DNA of 37,437 nucleotides from Propylenella binzhouense. GTDB lineage: Bacteria > Pseudomonadota > Alphaproteobacteria > Rhizobiales > Afifellaceae. The number at the start of each line of letters is the position of its first letter. The stretch's first letter is position 1. The DNA lies in assembly GCF_009866965.1 (NCBI RefSeq), contig NZ_SPKJ01000036.1:1-37437 (forward strand), in the 5' to 3' direction. Both the position numbers and the translations under genes were made by a program. Under the pieces are notes generated by a model, which ran no database searches, had not been told where the DNA came from, and saw nothing but the letters and a program-made list of their open reading frames with translations. This document shows, one piece after another, positions 24,739 through 34,304 of this stretch.

Positions 24739-25119
24739 ATGGACGAGCTGGTGCGGCGCCTCGTGGAGAGGACCGGCATCGACGAGGCGACGGCGCGGTC
24801 GGCGGTAGCGGCCATTTTCGCGTTCCTCGTCGAGGAGGGTCCGGCCGACAAGGTGCAGGCGCTCCTCGCGCGCATTCCGGGCGCAGCCGGCATGGCGGTT
24901 CCCGAAGAGGCGGGGGATGCGCCGACGCTCGGCGGGTTCGGCGGCCTGATGGGTGGCGGCGTGATGGCCGTGCTTTCGAAGCTGCAGGGGCTCGGGCTCG
25001 GCATCGGCGAGATCCAGGAGGTCACGCAGGAGACGCTCGCCTTCGCGCGCGAGAAGGCGGGGCGCGACGCGGTCGACGAGGTCATCGCCGGAATTCCCGG
25101 CCTCAGCCAGTTCGTGTGA
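24739..25119 (+). CDS. DUF2267-like small protein
   Basis: A 126-aa soluble protein. MDELVRRLVERTGIDEATARSAVA and the following helices resemble DUF2267, a small helical family of unknown function; the GGFGGLMGGG stretch joins to a second helical half (LQGLGLGIGEIQEVTQETLA). I chose ATG 24739 over the upstream in-frame start because the domain begins there and the earlier part is not protein-like. It is divergent from the HerA-like gene. A hairpin at 25154-25180 may end its transcript before the DUF4332 gene. Confidence 0.7.
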   Translation: MDELVRRLVERTGIDEATARSAVAAIFAFLVEEGPADKVQALLARIPGAAGMAVPEEAGDAPTLGGFGGLMGGGVMAVLSKLQGLGLGIGEIQEVTQETLAFAREKAGRDAVDEVIAGIPGLSQFV

Positions 25120-25153
25120 GCCCGATTCATCTGAGCAGGGAGTATCGATCATC

Positions 25154-25180
25154 GGCGGCGCGTTCCGAACCGTCGCCGCC
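25154..25180 (+). terminator. Hairpin between the DUF2267-like and DUF4332 genes
   Basis: GGCGGCG (25154-25160) and CGCCGCC (25174-25180) form a 7-bp stem, with an inner CG/CG pair, followed by CTTTCCCC. It is 34 bp downstream of the DUF2267-like stop codon. It is a modest candidate for an intrinsic terminator. Confidence 0.45.
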
Positions 25181-25235
25181 CTTTCCCCTAACCGGAACCA
25201 GATCTGACCAAGTCTCCTGCGGCGGGAGGAATTTC

Positions 25236-25646
25236 ATGGCTTCCTATTCGATCGCCCGGATGCGGGCGGTCGGGGCTTTCTATGGCGCCAAGCTCAAGGC
25301 GGCGGGCATCCGTTCGACGGCGACCCTGCTCGAGCGCGCGCGCACGCCGAAGGGCCGCAAGCTGCTGGCGGAGCAGACCGCCATCCCGGAATGCGAGATC
25401 CTGCGGTGGGCGAACATGGCGGACCTGATGCGCGTGCGCGGCGTCGCGCGGGACTATGCCGAACTTCTGGAAGCCTCCGGCGTGGGCACGGTGAAGGCGC
25501 TGCGCCACCGCAATCCCTCCAAGCTCGCCGCCCGCATGCAGGAAGTGAACAAGGCGCGCGCGCTGGTCGAGATGCTCCCGTCCGAGAAGCGCATCGCGCG
25601 CTGGATCGAGGAGGCGAAGAGTCTCGATCCCATGATGACCTACTGA
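25236..25646 (+). CDS. DUF4332 domain-containing protein
   Basis: A 136-aa protein. The sequence GVGTVKALRHRNPSKLAARM and EILRWANMADLMRVRGVARD reads as two helix-hairpin-helix-like repeats, which is the DUF4332 pattern. HhH motifs usually bind nucleic acid, so a DNA- or RNA-binding role is possible, though the function is unknown. ATG 25236 has GGGAGGA seven bases upstream. It follows the DUF2267-like gene in the same direction but lies behind a hairpin. Confidence 0.75.
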   Translation: MASYSIARMRAVGAFYGAKLKAAGIRSTATLLERARTPKGRKLLAEQTAIPECEILRWANMADLMRVRGVARDYAELLEASGVGTVKALRHRNPSKLAARMQEVNKARALVEMLPSEKRIARWIEEAKSLDPMMTY

Positions 25647-25715
25647 GTGCTCTCCGCCGAAGGGCCGACTTGCGGGGGGGTGGGCGCCCCCGGTAGAACC
25701 GGAGCGAGGTGCCCG

Positions 25716-27137
25716 ATGTCTGAGACGCTCGCGCTCTGCGCGGATTTCGCTCCGCAATCCCTTGCGGACTGGCGCCGGCTGGCCGGTAAGGCCCTCCGCG
25801 GTGCCGATTTCGGCTCGCTCTGCTCCGAGACCGCCGACGGCATCCCCGTCGAGCCGCTCTATCCCGCCGCGACCGGCCGCGCCGCCCTTAATCGGCGGCC
25901 GGGAGGGGCATGGGCGATCGTGCAGCCGGTCGATCATCCCGATGCCGAGGCGGCGGCGGCGCAGGTGGAGCGCGACCTCGAAGGCGGGGCGACGGGCCTG
26001 TCGCTCCGGTTCGCCGGCGCGCTCGCGGCCTGGGGCTTCGGCCTGCCGTTCTCCCGCAATGCCCTGGCGCGCATTCTCGACAGGATCGGGGAGAGAAGTC
26101 CGCAGATCCGCCTCGAGCCGCATCCGCGCTCCGATCAGGTCGCGGCCTGGATGCTCGGCCGCGCCGGTCGCGCGCCCGGCCGGGCCGTCTCCTTCTGCCT
26201 CGATCCCGTCGGGACCCTTGCCGTCGCCGGCGCCGACACCTGCCCGCCCGCCGAGCTCGCCCGGATCGCGGCGGAGCTCCGATCGGCGGGCTTCGCGGGG
26301 CCGTTCTTCGAGGCCGACGGCCGCGTCTGGCACGAGGCCGGCGCAACCGAGGCCGAGGAGCTCGGCGCCGTCGTCGCCGCGATCGTCCACGATCTGCGGC
26401 TTCTCGGCGAAGGCGTCGATCCGGCGTCGGCCTTTGCCATGATCGGCGTCAGCCTCGCCGTCGATTGCGACCAGTTCCTCGGGCTTGCCAAGCTCCGCGC
26501 CATGCGCCTTCTCTGGGCGCGGCTCCAGGCGCTCTGCGGCGTCCCGCCTTCGCCCTGCCGGATCCACGCCGAGACAAGCCGGCGGGCGACGACCGCGGCC
26601 GATCCGCACGGCAACCTGCTCCGCGGCACGATTGCCGCGTTCGCCGCGGCGGCCGGCGGCGCGGACAGCGTGACCGTCCTCCCCTTCACGGCGGCGGTCG
26701 GCCTCCCCGAGCGGTTCGCCCGCCGGGTCGCGCGGAACACGCAGCACCTCCTGCTCGAGGAGGCGCATGTCGGCGCCGTGGCCGATCCGGCGGCCGGCTC
26801 GGGCGCCCTGGAAGCCTTGACCGACGCGCTCGCGGAGCGGGCCTGGGACGCGTTCCGCGCCATCGAGGCGGAAGGCGGCATCGACGAGAGCCTCCGCCGC
26901 GGCCTGCTCCAGGCCCGTATCGCGAAGAGCGCCGAGCGGCTGCGCCTCGCCGTCGGGTCCGGGGCGCGCGCGATCGTCGGCGTCACCGCCTTTCCGAACC
27001 CGCAGCCGGTCCAGGCACCCGTGGAGCCGTTCGAGGCCTCCGCGCCGGAGCCGGCCCCGCACCGGACGGCCGAGCCGCTCGCTTTCGTCCGGCTTGAGAC
27101 CTTTGCGCCGGCCGCGCGGGCGGAGGAGCGCGCATGA
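25716..27137 (+). CDS. mutA: Methylmalonyl-CoA mutase small subunit, short form
   Basis: A 473-aa protein homologous to the TIM-barrel part of methylmalonyl-CoA mutase ([51 protein letters not shown]). It lacks the C-terminal cobalamin-binding domain that small subunits such as Propionibacterium MutA still carry in degenerate form (about 620-640 aa), and has only a Pro/Ala-rich tail instead. In MutAB dimers the small subunit is non-catalytic and supports the large one. ATG 25716 has GGAGCGAGG upstream. Its stop overlaps the mutB start (ATGA). Confidence 0.93.
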   Translation: MSETLALCADFAPQSLADWRRLAGKALRGADFGSLCSETADGIPVEPLYPAATGRAALNRRPGGAWAIVQPVDHPDAEAAAAQVERDLEGGATGLSLRFAGALAAWGFGLPFSRNALARILDRIGERSPQIRLEPHPRSDQVAAWMLGRAGRAPGRAVSFCLDPVGTLAVAGADTCPPAELARIAAELRSAGFAGPFFEADGRVWHEAGATEAEELGAVVAAIVHDLRLLGEGVDPASAFAMIGVSLAVDCDQFLGLAKLRAMRLLWARLQALCGVPPSPCRIHAETSRRATTAADPHGNLLRGTIAAFAAAAGGADSVTVLPFTAAVGLPERFARRVARNTQHLLLEEAHVGAVADPAAGSGALEALTDALAERAWDAFRAIEAEGGIDESLRRGLLQARIAKSAERLRLAVGSGARAIVGVTAFPNPQPVQAPVEPFEASAPEPAPHRTAEPLAFVRLETFAPAARAEERA

Positions 27138-29293
27138 ACCTTCCCGATTTCGCGAACTGCCCGTGGCAGCGGCCCGTCCTCGCCGCCGCCTTGTCCGGCC
27201 GGCCTTGGATGTCGCCCGAAGGCATCCCGATCGCGCCCGTCTACGGCGAGGCCGACCGCGCGCCGCTCGATTTCGTCGATACGATTCCCGGCCGGCCGCC
27301 CTTCCTGCGCGGGCCCTATCCGACCATGTACGTCCAGAAGCCCTGGACGATCCGGCAATATGCCGGCTTCTCGACCGCACGGGAGTCGAACGCCTTCTAC
27401 CGCCGCAACCTCGCCGCCGGACAGAAGGGGCTCTCCGTCGCCTTCGATCTCGCCACCCATCGCGGCTACGATTCCGACCATCCGCGCGTCGCGGGCGATG
27501 TCGGGATGGCGGGCGTGGCCATCGATTCGATCCTCGACATGGACGAGCTCTTCGCGGGGATCCCGCTCGGCGAGATGAGCGTGTCGATGACGATGAACGG
27601 CGCGGTGCTGCCGGTCCTCGCGCTCTACATCGTCGCGGCCGAGCGGCAGGGCGTGGCGCCGGACCGGCTCTCCGGGACCATCCAGAACGACATCCTGAAG
27701 GAGTTCATGGTCCGGAACACCTATATCTATCCCCCGCAGCCCTCGATGCGCATCGTCTCGGACATCTTCGCCTACACGTCCGAGCATATGCCGAAGTTCA
27801 ACTCGATCTCGATCTCCGGCTATCACATGCAGGAGGCCGGTGCGACGGCCGATCTCGAGCTTGCCTATACGCTCGCCGACGGCCTCGAATACATGCGCGC
27901 CGGGACGGCGGCCGGCCTCGGCATCGACCAGTTCGCGCCCCGGCTCTCCTTCTTCTTCTGCATCGGCATGAACTTCTTCATGGAGGTGGCGAAGCTCAGG
28001 GCGGCGCGGCTGCTCTGGGCGAAGCTGGTGCGCGAACGCTTCGCGCCGGCGGACGAGCGCTCGCTCGCGCTCCGCACGCATTGCCAGACCTCCGGCTGGT
28101 CGCTGACGGCGCAGGACGTCTTCGGCAACGTGATGCGCACCATGATCGAGGCCATGGCCGCGACGCAGGGCGGCACGCAGTCGCTCCACACCAATTCCTT
28201 CGACGAGGCGCTCGCCCTTCCGACCGACGCCTCGGCGCGGATCGCCCGGAACACGCAGCTCGTGCTCCAGCTCGAATCCGGCACCACCCGGGTGGTCGAC
28301 CCCTGGGGAGGCTCGTTCTATGTCGAGCGGCTGACGCACGATCTCGCCGTCCGCGCGCTCGCTCACATCGCCGAGATTGACCGCCTCGGCGGCATGGCGA
28401 AGGCGATCGAGGCGGGCGTCCCCAAGATGCGGATCGAGGAGGCCGCGGCGCGCACGCAGGCCCGCATCGATTCCGGGCAGCAGACGGTGGTCGGCGTCAA
28501 CCGCTATCCGGGGCCGGACGAGGCCGAGTTCGAGGTCCTGAAGGTCGACAACGCGGCGGTGCGGGCGGAGCAGGTCGCGAAGCTCGAAAGGCTCCGCGCG
28601 GAGCGCGACCCGGCGGCCGTCGCGCGCGCCCTCGAGAGGCTCGCGGAGGCGGCCCGGTCCGGGCGCGGCAACCTCCTGGCGCTCGGGGTCGAGGCCGCGC
28701 GTGCGAACGCCACGGTCGGCGAGATCTCCGCGGCGCTCGAATCGGTCTTCGGCCGCCACACGGCCGAGATCAGGACGCTCTCCGGCGTCTACAGGCGGGA
28801 GGTCGGGACGATGGATCGCGCGGTCGAGCACGTGCTCGCGATGACGGCGCAGTTCGAGGAGGACGAGGGCCGCCGCCCGCGGATCCTCGTTGCCAAGATC
28901 GGCCAGGACGGCCACGACCGCGGGCAGAAGGTGGTGGCCTCCGCCTTCGCCGATCTCGGATTCGACGTCGATGTCGGCCCGCTCTTCGCCACGCCCGAGG
29001 AGGTCGCCCGCCAGGCCGTCGAGAACGACGTGCACATGGTCGGCGTCTCCTCGCTCGCGGCCGGCCACCTGACGCTCGTCCCGGCGCTCCGCCAGGCGCT
29101 CGACGCGGAGGGGCGGAGCGACATCCTGATCGTCGTCGGCGGCGTCGTCCCGCCGCAGGACCATGCGGCGCTCCGGGAAGCCGGGGCGGCCGCCATCTTC
29201 CCGCCCGGCACCGTGATCGCCGAAGCCGCCGCGGACCTCCTCGCAACGCTCAACAGACGGCTCGGGCACGCCCCGAAGGCGGCGGCCGAATAG
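27134..29293 (+). CDS. mutB: Methylmalonyl-CoA mutase large (catalytic) subunit
   Basis: A 719-aa protein, the full MutB length. The TIM barrel binds methylmalonyl-CoA ([60 protein letters not shown]). The C-terminal B12 domain has the DGHDRG motif with His594 as lower cobalt ligand, plus SSLAAGH and the [10 protein letters not shown] block. It interconverts (R)-methylmalonyl-CoA and succinyl-CoA with adenosylcobalamin, in propionate, branched-chain amino acid or ethylmalonyl-CoA metabolism. The MeaB/ArgK chaperone and the epimerase are not in the window. Confidence 0.97.
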   Translation: MNLPDFANCPWQRPVLAAALSGRPWMSPEGIPIAPVYGEADRAPLDFVDTIPGRPPFLRGPYPTMYVQKPWTIRQYAGFSTARESNAFYRRNLAAGQKGLSVAFDLATHRGYDSDHPRVAGDVGMAGVAIDSILDMDELFAGIPLGEMSVSMTMNGAVLPVLALYIVAAERQGVAPDRLSGTIQNDILKEFMVRNTYIYPPQPSMRIVSDIFAYTSEHMPKFNSISISGYHMQEAGATADLELAYTLADGLEYMRAGTAAGLGIDQFAPRLSFFFCIGMNFFMEVAKLRAARLLWAKLVRERFAPADERSLALRTHCQTSGWSLTAQDVFGNVMRTMIEAMAATQGGTQSLHTNSFDEALALPTDASARIARNTQLVLQLESGTTRVVDPWGGSFYVERLTHDLAVRALAHIAEIDRLGGMAKAIEAGVPKMRIEEAAARTQARIDSGQQTVVGVNRYPGPDEAEFEVLKVDNAAVRAEQVAKLERLRAERDPAAVARALERLAEAARSGRGNLLALGVEAARANATVGEISAALESVFGRHTAEIRTLSGVYRREVGTMDRAVEHVLAMTAQFEEDEGRRPRILVAKIGQDGHDRGQKVVASAFADLGFDVDVGPLFATPEEVARQAVENDVHMVGVSSLAAGHLTLVPALRQALDAEGRSDILIVVGGVVPPQDHAALREAGAAAIFPPGTVIAEAAADLLATLNRRLGHAPKAAAE

Positions 29294-29302
29294 GGAGCCC
29301 CG

Positions 29303-30289
29303 TCAGGCGGCCTGCCGCTGGGCGTGCCAGCGCCAGGCGGTGGCGACGATGCGGTCGAGATCGGTGTAGATCGGCTCGAAGCCGAGCACGCGGCGCGCCT
29401 TCGCCGGATCTGCGACGAGCTCCGGCGGATCGCCCGCCCGCCGCGGCGCCTCGCGCACCGGAACCGGCTTGCCGCCCACCCGCTCCACCGAGCGGACGAC
29501 CTCGCGCACCGTGTAGCCGGTGCCGATGCCGAGATTGAAGGCGTCCGTGTCGCCGCCGTCGAGGAGCCGGCGGATCGCAAGCACGTGCGCCGCCGCGAGG
29601 TCGGTGATGTGGATGTAGTCGCGGATCGCGGTGCCGTCGCGGCTCGGATAGTCCGTTCCGAGGATGTCGAGATGGTCGATCTGGCCGAGCGCGGCCATGA
29701 TCGCCCGCGGGATGAGATGCGGCTCGGGCTCGTGCGCCTCGCCGACGGCGCCGTCCTCGTGCGCCCCGCAGGCGTTGAAATAGCGCAGGAAGATCGAGCG
29801 CAGGCCGGCGGCGGGCCTGAGGTCGCGCAGGATCTGCTCCACCATCAGCTTGCTGCGGCCGTAGGGGTTCACCGGGATCTGCGGCGTGTCCTCGTCGATC
29901 GGCACGCGCGCCGGCTCGCCATAGGTGGCGCAGGTGCTCGAGAACACGATCTTGTCGCAGCCGCCGGCAAGCAGCGCCTCCGCCACGTTGAGCGAGCCCA
30001 CCACGTTGTTGCGGTAGTACATCGCCGGGTCGGCGACGGATTCGCCCACGAAGGAGAAGGCCGCGAAATGGACGCAGGCCGCCGGCCGGTGCCGCGCCAC
30101 CGCCGCGGCGAGCCGCCCGCGGTCGAGCACGTCGCCCTCCTCGAGCGGACCCCAGCGGACGAACGCGCGATGCCCGCGCGAGAAATTGTCGAAGGTCACG
30201 GGCAGATAGCCCGCCTCGCTCAGCGCGCGGCAGGTCCGGCTGCCGATATAGCCCGCGCCGCCCACGACCAGAATGGAGGGTCCCGCCAT
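29303..30289 (-). CDS. galE: UDP-glucose 4-epimerase
   Basis: A 328-aa short-chain dehydrogenase-like epimerase. The NAD site is GGAGYIGS (residues 10-17); catalytic residues are in SSTCATYG and Tyr143-x3-Lys147 (YGRSK). RYFNACGAHEDGAVGE and DGTAIRDYIHITDLA are GalE marks. It interconverts UDP-glucose and UDP-galactose for surface polysaccharide. ATG 30289 is chosen since the Rossmann strand begins there. The stop lies 9 bp from the convergent mutB stop. A glycosyltransferase gene lies upstream on the same strand. Confidence 0.95.
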   Translation of the reverse strand: MAGPSILVVGGAGYIGSRTCRALSEAGYLPVTFDNFSRGHRAFVRWGPLEEGDVLDRGRLAAAVARHRPAACVHFAAFSFVGESVADPAMYYRNNVVGSLNVAEALLAGGCDKIVFSSTCATYGEPARVPIDEDTPQIPVNPYGRSKLMVEQILRDLRPAAGLRSIFLRYFNACGAHEDGAVGEAHEPEPHLIPRAIMAALGQIDHLDILGTDYPSRDGTAIRDYIHITDLAAAHVLAIRRLLDGGDTDAFNLGIGTGYTVREVVRSVERVGGKPVPVREAPRRAGDPPELVADPAKARRVLGFEPIYTDLDRIVATAWRWHAQRQAA

Positions 30290-30379
30290 CGATTCCTCAG
30301 CTCCGTCCGCAGCTCTCGTGCCGGCCAAGCCCGGCCGCGTCAAGCGTTCGCCCGCTCGCGTCCCGCTCCGTCCGGCGGC

Positions 30380-31615
30380 TCACGCCCGCAGGCGGAAGCT
30401 CGGCTCGAACGCGGCGAAGAGGTCGAGCCAGTTCTCCATCAGCCGCGTCATCAGGAAGCGGTCGCGCACGGTCTGGCGCGCCTTCGCGCCGAGCCGCAAC
30501 CGCAGGTCCGGGTCCTTCAGGACCTGCACGATCCGTGCGGCCGCCTCCTCGACATTGTCGACGAGGAAGCCGTTCACGCCGTCCTCGATCTGGTGACGGA
30601 TGCCGCCGACATTGCCGCCGATCACGGGCGTGCCCTTCCACATCGCCTCGGCCACGGTGAGACCGAAGCCCTCCCGGATCGACTTCTGGAGCACGACGGC
30701 CGCGCGGCGCTGGAGCGCGTTCACGAGCGCGGAATCCTGGACGGAGAGGATCACGATGCGCTCCTCGCGCTGCTTGCAGACCTCCTCGAAGATCGCCTGC
30801 CCTTCCGGATCGTCGGTCGCGATGTTGCCGACGAGGACGAGCGTGGCGTCGGCCTCCCGCCGCGCGATCTTGAAGGCCTCGATCACTCCCTGGGGGTCCT
30901 TCCAGCGGTCGAACCGCGACACCTGGACCACCAGCGGCAGGTCGGTCGGGATGTCGTAATGCGACAGTCGCTCCGCGATCTCGGCGTCGGAGAGCGCCTT
31001 GTTGGTGGTCGAGAACGGGTCGATGGCCGGCATGATGAAGCGCTGCGGCGGGGCGACCTGCTGGGCGTATTCCGGGAGCGACAGGACGACGGCGTCGTAG
31101 CGGTCGATGTACTGCTGGAGATAGGCCCAGAGCTCCGGGTTCGGGTTCGACAGGTCGACGTGGCAGCGCCAGACCCAGGGCGATTTCTTGCGGAAATGCC
31201 CGATGAGCGGAAGCGGCTGCGGGTCGTGCACGACGACGAGGTCGTGGTCGAGATGCATGCGCACGGCGTTCTCGAACACCACCTCCTGGTAGATCCGCCG
31301 CTTGATGTCGGTCAGCTGGATGTCGCCGCCCTGGAGCGCATTGTGCATCTTCTTGGTGATGCTGAAGAAATCGGGCCTGCCCTGGATCACGCGCCAGCCG
31401 ACGCGGATGCCGCTCGCATTCATCAGCAGCGTGAGCGAGGACAGGAGCTCCGCGACGCCGCCGCCGTAATAGGTCGAGTTCACGTTGACCACGTGGAGAT
31501 CGCGCAGCGCCTCCGCCTTGGCGAGGATGCGCTCGACCGCCTCCCCGCCGATGATCTCCTCGAAGTCCTCCACGGAGACGAGATCGAACCGCGCCCCGTC
31601 GACTTGCTGGTCCAT
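30380..31615 (-). CDS. GT4 family glycosyltransferase, trehalose synthase-like
   Basis: A 411-aa GT-B glycosyltransferase. NSTYYGGGVAELLSSLTLLM and WRVIQGRPDFFSITKKMHN are typical of the TreT (trehalose glycosyltransferring synthase) group, while SIREGFGLTVAEAMWKGTPVI holds the EX7E donor-binding motif of GT4. It may join NDP-glucose and glucose to form trehalose, or have a related sugar acceptor; the exact substrate cannot be told. It is divergent from ftsH with 160 bp between the two starts. Confidence 0.88.
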   Translation of the reverse strand: MDQQVDGARFDLVSVEDFEEIIGGEAVERILAKAEALRDLHVVNVNSTYYGGGVAELLSSLTLLMNASGIRVGWRVIQGRPDFFSITKKMHNALQGGDIQLTDIKRRIYQEVVFENAVRMHLDHDLVVVHDPQPLPLIGHFRKKSPWVWRCHVDLSNPNPELWAYLQQYIDRYDAVVLSLPEYAQQVAPPQRFIMPAIDPFSTTNKALSDAEIAERLSHYDIPTDLPLVVQVSRFDRWKDPQGVIEAFKIARREADATLVLVGNIATDDPEGQAIFEEVCKQREERIVILSVQDSALVNALQRRAAVVLQKSIREGFGLTVAEAMWKGTPVIGGNVGGIRHQIEDGVNGFLVDNVEEAAARIVQVLKDPDLRLRLGAKARQTVRDRFLMTRLMENWLDLFAAFEPSFRLRA

Positions 31616-31714
31616 GCCGCCGTCATCCTTTCGTCAAAGGCCGTCGCGACCGACAGGTGACCGTTCGGGCGCCCCGGTCAAGACCTGGAAACGCCGCCGT
31701 CCCCGCACGATCTG

Positions 31715-31728
31715 ATGACCGACATCAA
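31715..31728 (+). promoter_or_regulatory. CRP/FNR-like box upstream of ftsH
   Basis: ATGACCGACATCAA (31715-31728) fits the TTGA-N6-TCAA core of CRP/FNR/FixK-type sites with one mismatch in the left half and a perfect right half. It also lies in a TGATG...CATCA dyad (31713-31727). Its centre is about 54 bp before the ftsH ATG and about 107 bp from the divergent glycosyltransferase start. Oxygen or stress control is a hypothesis. Confidence 0.4.
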
Positions 31729-31731
31729 AGC

Positions 31732-31764
31732 GCGCCGGCGGGACGTGCGCGATCCTGCCGGCGC
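31732..31764 (+). promoter_or_regulatory. Hairpin just before the ftsH start codon
   Basis: GCGCCGGCGGG (31732-31742) pairs with CCTGCCGGCGC (31754-31764) over 11 pairs, one of them G-U, with an 11-nt loop. It ends 11 bp before ATG 31776, where a ribosome-binding site would be expected but is not visible. It may control translation, or may simply be GC-rich promoter DNA. Confidence 0.4.
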
Positions 31765-31775
31765 AACGGACGGGC

Positions 31776-33632
31776 ATGCACATGGAACCTGAAGCCAAGA
31801 AGCGCCAGATCCACATCTGGTACGTCGTCGCGGCGCTGCTGATCCTCTTCGCGTTCGAGGGCTGGTGGACGACCTGGCAGCAGGTCGAGCCGATCCCCTA
31901 CAGCGAGTTCGAGCAGCTTGTCGCAGCCGACAAGGTCAGCGAGGTCGTCGTCGGCGAGAGCACGATCGAGGGTACGCTCAAGGAGCCGACGGCGGAGGGC
32001 CGGAGCCGCTTCGTCACCAACCGGGTCGATCCCGCCATCGCCGACAAGCTCGCCGGCAAGGACGTCAAGGTGACCGGCGCCGCCTCCGCCGGCTTCCTCG
32101 GCGTCCTGCTCTCCTGGCTGCTGCCGATCGGGATCTTCTATCTCATCTGGATGTTCGCGATCCGCCGCCTCGCCGACCGCCAGGGCTTCGGCGGCCTCAT
32201 GACGATCGGCAAGTCGCGCGCCAAGGTCTATGTCGAGAGCGACACGAAGACGACGTTTAAGGACGTCGCCGGCGTCGACGAGGCGGAGGCCGAGCTCGAG
32301 GAGGTCGTCGCCTTCCTGAAGGACCCGAAGGCCTACGGCCGGCTCGGTGCGCGGGCGCCGAAGGGCATCCTGCTCGTCGGCCCGCCCGGAACCGGCAAGA
32401 CCCTGCTCGCCCGCGCGGTGGCGGGCGAAGCCGGCGTGCCGTTCTTCTCGATCTCCGGCTCCGAGTTCGTCGAGATGTTCGTCGGCGTCGGCGCGGCGCG
32501 CGTGCGCGACCTCTTCGAGCAGGCGCGCAAGGCGGCGCCCTGCATCATCTTCATCGACGAGCTCGACGCCCTCGGGCGCAGCCGCGCCGCCGGCGGCATG
32601 GTCGGCGGCTATGACGAGAAGGAGCAGACGCTCAACCAGCTCCTCGCCGAGCTCGACGGCTTCGATCCGAGTTCTGGCGTCATCCTGCTCGCCGCCACCA
32701 ACCGTCCCGAGATCCTCGATCCGGCGCTGCTGCGCGCCGGGCGCTTCGACCGCCAGGTGCTCGTCGACCGGCCGGACCGCGGCGGGCGCATCAAGATCCT
32801 GCAGGTCCATATCGGCAAGGTGAAGCTTGCGAATGACGTCGACCTCGATACCGTCGCCGGCCTCACGACCGGCTTCACCGGCGCCGATCTCGCCAATCTC
32901 GTCAACGAGGCGGCGCTCCTCGCCACGCGCCGCAACGCGGACGAGGTGACGCTCGCCGACTTCACCAACGCGATCGAGCGGATCGTCGCCGGCCTCGAGA
33001 AGAAGAGCCGGGTCCTGAACGCCGCCGAGCGCCGCCGCGTCGCCCATCACGAGATGGGCCACGCCCTCGTCGCCGCGACGCTCCCGGGCGTCGACCCGGT
33101 GCTGAAGGTATCCATCATCCCGCGCGGCGTCGGCGCGCTCGGCTACACCATCCAGCGCCCGACGGAGGACCGCTTCCTGCTCGGCACGACGGAGCTCAAG
33201 AATCGGATCGCCGTGCTTCTCGGCGGCCGCGCCGCGGAAGCCATGATCTTCGGCGAGATCTCGACCGGCGCGGCCGACGACCTGCAGCGCGCGACCGAGA
33301 TCGCGACCGAGATGGTGACGCGCTACGGCATGGATGCGACGCTCGGCAACCGCACCTATGCCCCGCAGCGGCAGGCCTTCATCGGCGGCCCGCAGGTCGA
33401 GCGGTTCGACGTCGCGGAGGCGACCGGCCGCGAAATCGACGTCGCCGTGCGCGGCCTGGTCGACGAGGGCTTCGCCCGCGCCTCCGAGGTCCTGAAGGCG
33501 CGCCGGCCGGACCTCGAGGCCGGCGCCCGCCTGCTCCTTCAGAAGGAGGTCATCACCGCTCAGGATTTCCCGCCGCTTTCGACGAAGGCCGCGGAACCCC
33601 CGGCCGGGATCGAGGCGCGCGGCGCCGCCTGA
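31776..33632 (+). CDS. ftsH: ATP-dependent zinc metalloprotease FtsH (probable paralog)
   Basis: A 618-aa AAA+ protease of the inner membrane that degrades misfolded membrane proteins and some regulators. Two membrane helices (about 11-28 and 105-127) flank a small periplasmic domain. The AAA module has Walker A GPPGTGKT (202-209), Walker B in [11 protein letters not shown] and the SRH Arg region [17 protein letters not shown]. The zinc site is HEMGH (His425-His429), where most FtsH have HEAGH, with [11 protein letters not shown] supplying the third ligand. This variant and the tail shape suggest a second FtsH rather than the housekeeping copy. A second ATG lies at 31782. Confidence 0.93.
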   Translation: MHMEPEAKKRQIHIWYVVAALLILFAFEGWWTTWQQVEPIPYSEFEQLVAADKVSEVVVGESTIEGTLKEPTAEGRSRFVTNRVDPAIADKLAGKDVKVTGAASAGFLGVLLSWLLPIGIFYLIWMFAIRRLADRQGFGGLMTIGKSRAKVYVESDTKTTFKDVAGVDEAEAELEEVVAFLKDPKAYGRLGARAPKGILLVGPPGTGKTLLARAVAGEAGVPFFSISGSEFVEMFVGVGAARVRDLFEQARKAAPCIIFIDELDALGRSRAAGGMVGGYDEKEQTLNQLLAELDGFDPSSGVILLAATNRPEILDPALLRAGRFDRQVLVDRPDRGGRIKILQVHIGKVKLANDVDLDTVAGLTTGFTGADLANLVNEAALLATRRNADEVTLADFTNAIERIVAGLEKKSRVLNAAERRRVAHHEMGHALVAATLPGVDPVLKVSIIPRGVGALGYTIQRPTEDRFLLGTTELKNRIAVLLGGRAAEAMIFGEISTGAADDLQRATEIATEMVTRYGMDATLGNRTYAPQRQAFIGGPQVERFDVAEATGREIDVAVRGLVDEGFARASEVLKARRPDLEAGARLLLQKEVITAQDFPPLSTKAAEPPAGIEARGAA

Positions 33633-33713
33633 GTACGGTCGCCACCTCGCCGGCGGCGGAACCCGGCATCCGGCGGCCGGTTACGCCCGGAAGCGGACGG
33701 AGAAGGGTAAGCC

Positions 33714-34181
33714 ATGGCCTTCATGCTCGAAAGCCCCGCCTTCCGGAACGGCGAACCGATTCCGGAGCGCTACGCCCGCGACGGCGAGAACGTCTCGCCG
33801 GCCCTCGCCTGGCACGGCGCGCCGGCGGAGACGAAGAGCTTCGTCGTCATCGTGGAGGACCCGGACGCGCCGACAGGCACGTTCCGGCACTGGGCGGTCT
33901 ACGACATCGACGGCGGCCGGACCCGGCTGCCGGAAGGGGCGCCCGCCGGCGCGCGGGCGGAGCAGTTCCCTCACGGCGTGAACGATTTCGGCAATCCGCA
34001 TTATGACGGCCCGCAGCCGCCGCGGGGCCACGGCGTCCATCGCTACCGTTTCCGCCTCGCCGCGCTCGACGTGGAGAGCCTCGGCGTGCCGCCGAGGGCG
34101 AAGGTCGAGGAGGTGTGGCGCGAGGCCGGGCCGCATATCCTCGCCGAGGCGGATCTCGTCGGCACCTTCGAGAGGCGCTAG
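33714..34181 (+). CDS. YbhB/YbcL family PEBP protein
   Basis: A 155-aa phosphatidylethanolamine-binding/Raf kinase inhibitor-like protein. The ligand-site blocks are VEDPDAPTGTFRHWAVYDID (DPDAP at 49-53) and GHGVHRYRFRLAALD. It has no signal peptide, so it is cytosolic. The bacterial role is unclear; ligand binding or protease inhibition has been suggested for relatives. It is 81 bp downstream of ftsH and 123 bp upstream of the Pao genes, all on the same strand. Confidence 0.92.
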   Translation: MAFMLESPAFRNGEPIPERYARDGENVSPALAWHGAPAETKSFVVIVEDPDAPTGTFRHWAVYDIDGGRTRLPEGAPAGARAEQFPHGVNDFGNPHYDGPQPPRGHGVHRYRFRLAALDVESLGVPPRAKVEEVWREAGPHILAEADLVGTFERR

Positions 34182-34304
34182 GCCGGCGCCGAAGCCGCGT
34201 CGAATGATGACCGCGGCGGAACGAGGCGGCTCGGCAACGGTTGAGACGGCATCTGCGGCCGCCGTCGCTGCGCCCGCCTTCCCTTTCGCATCCGGGAGCC
34301 TCCC

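Noticed and set aside
26135-29269. 1044-aa open frame on minus, antisense to mutAB
   Set aside because: Same shadow composition; both strands cannot be coding here and mutA and mutB match their families along their length.
28504-29580. Further minus-strand frames between mutB and galE
   Set aside because: Shadows of mutB and galE with Arg/Ser/Ala-rich products.
31732-31764. RNA thermometer (ROSE-like) before ftsH
   Set aside because: The stem is far too GC-rich to melt in the physiological range and the typical U(U/C)GCU anti-SD element is not visible; kept only as an unexplained hairpin.
31725-33062. 445-aa open frame antisense to ftsH
   Set aside because: Shadow of ftsH; acidic and Arg/Ala/Gly-rich with no recognisable domain.
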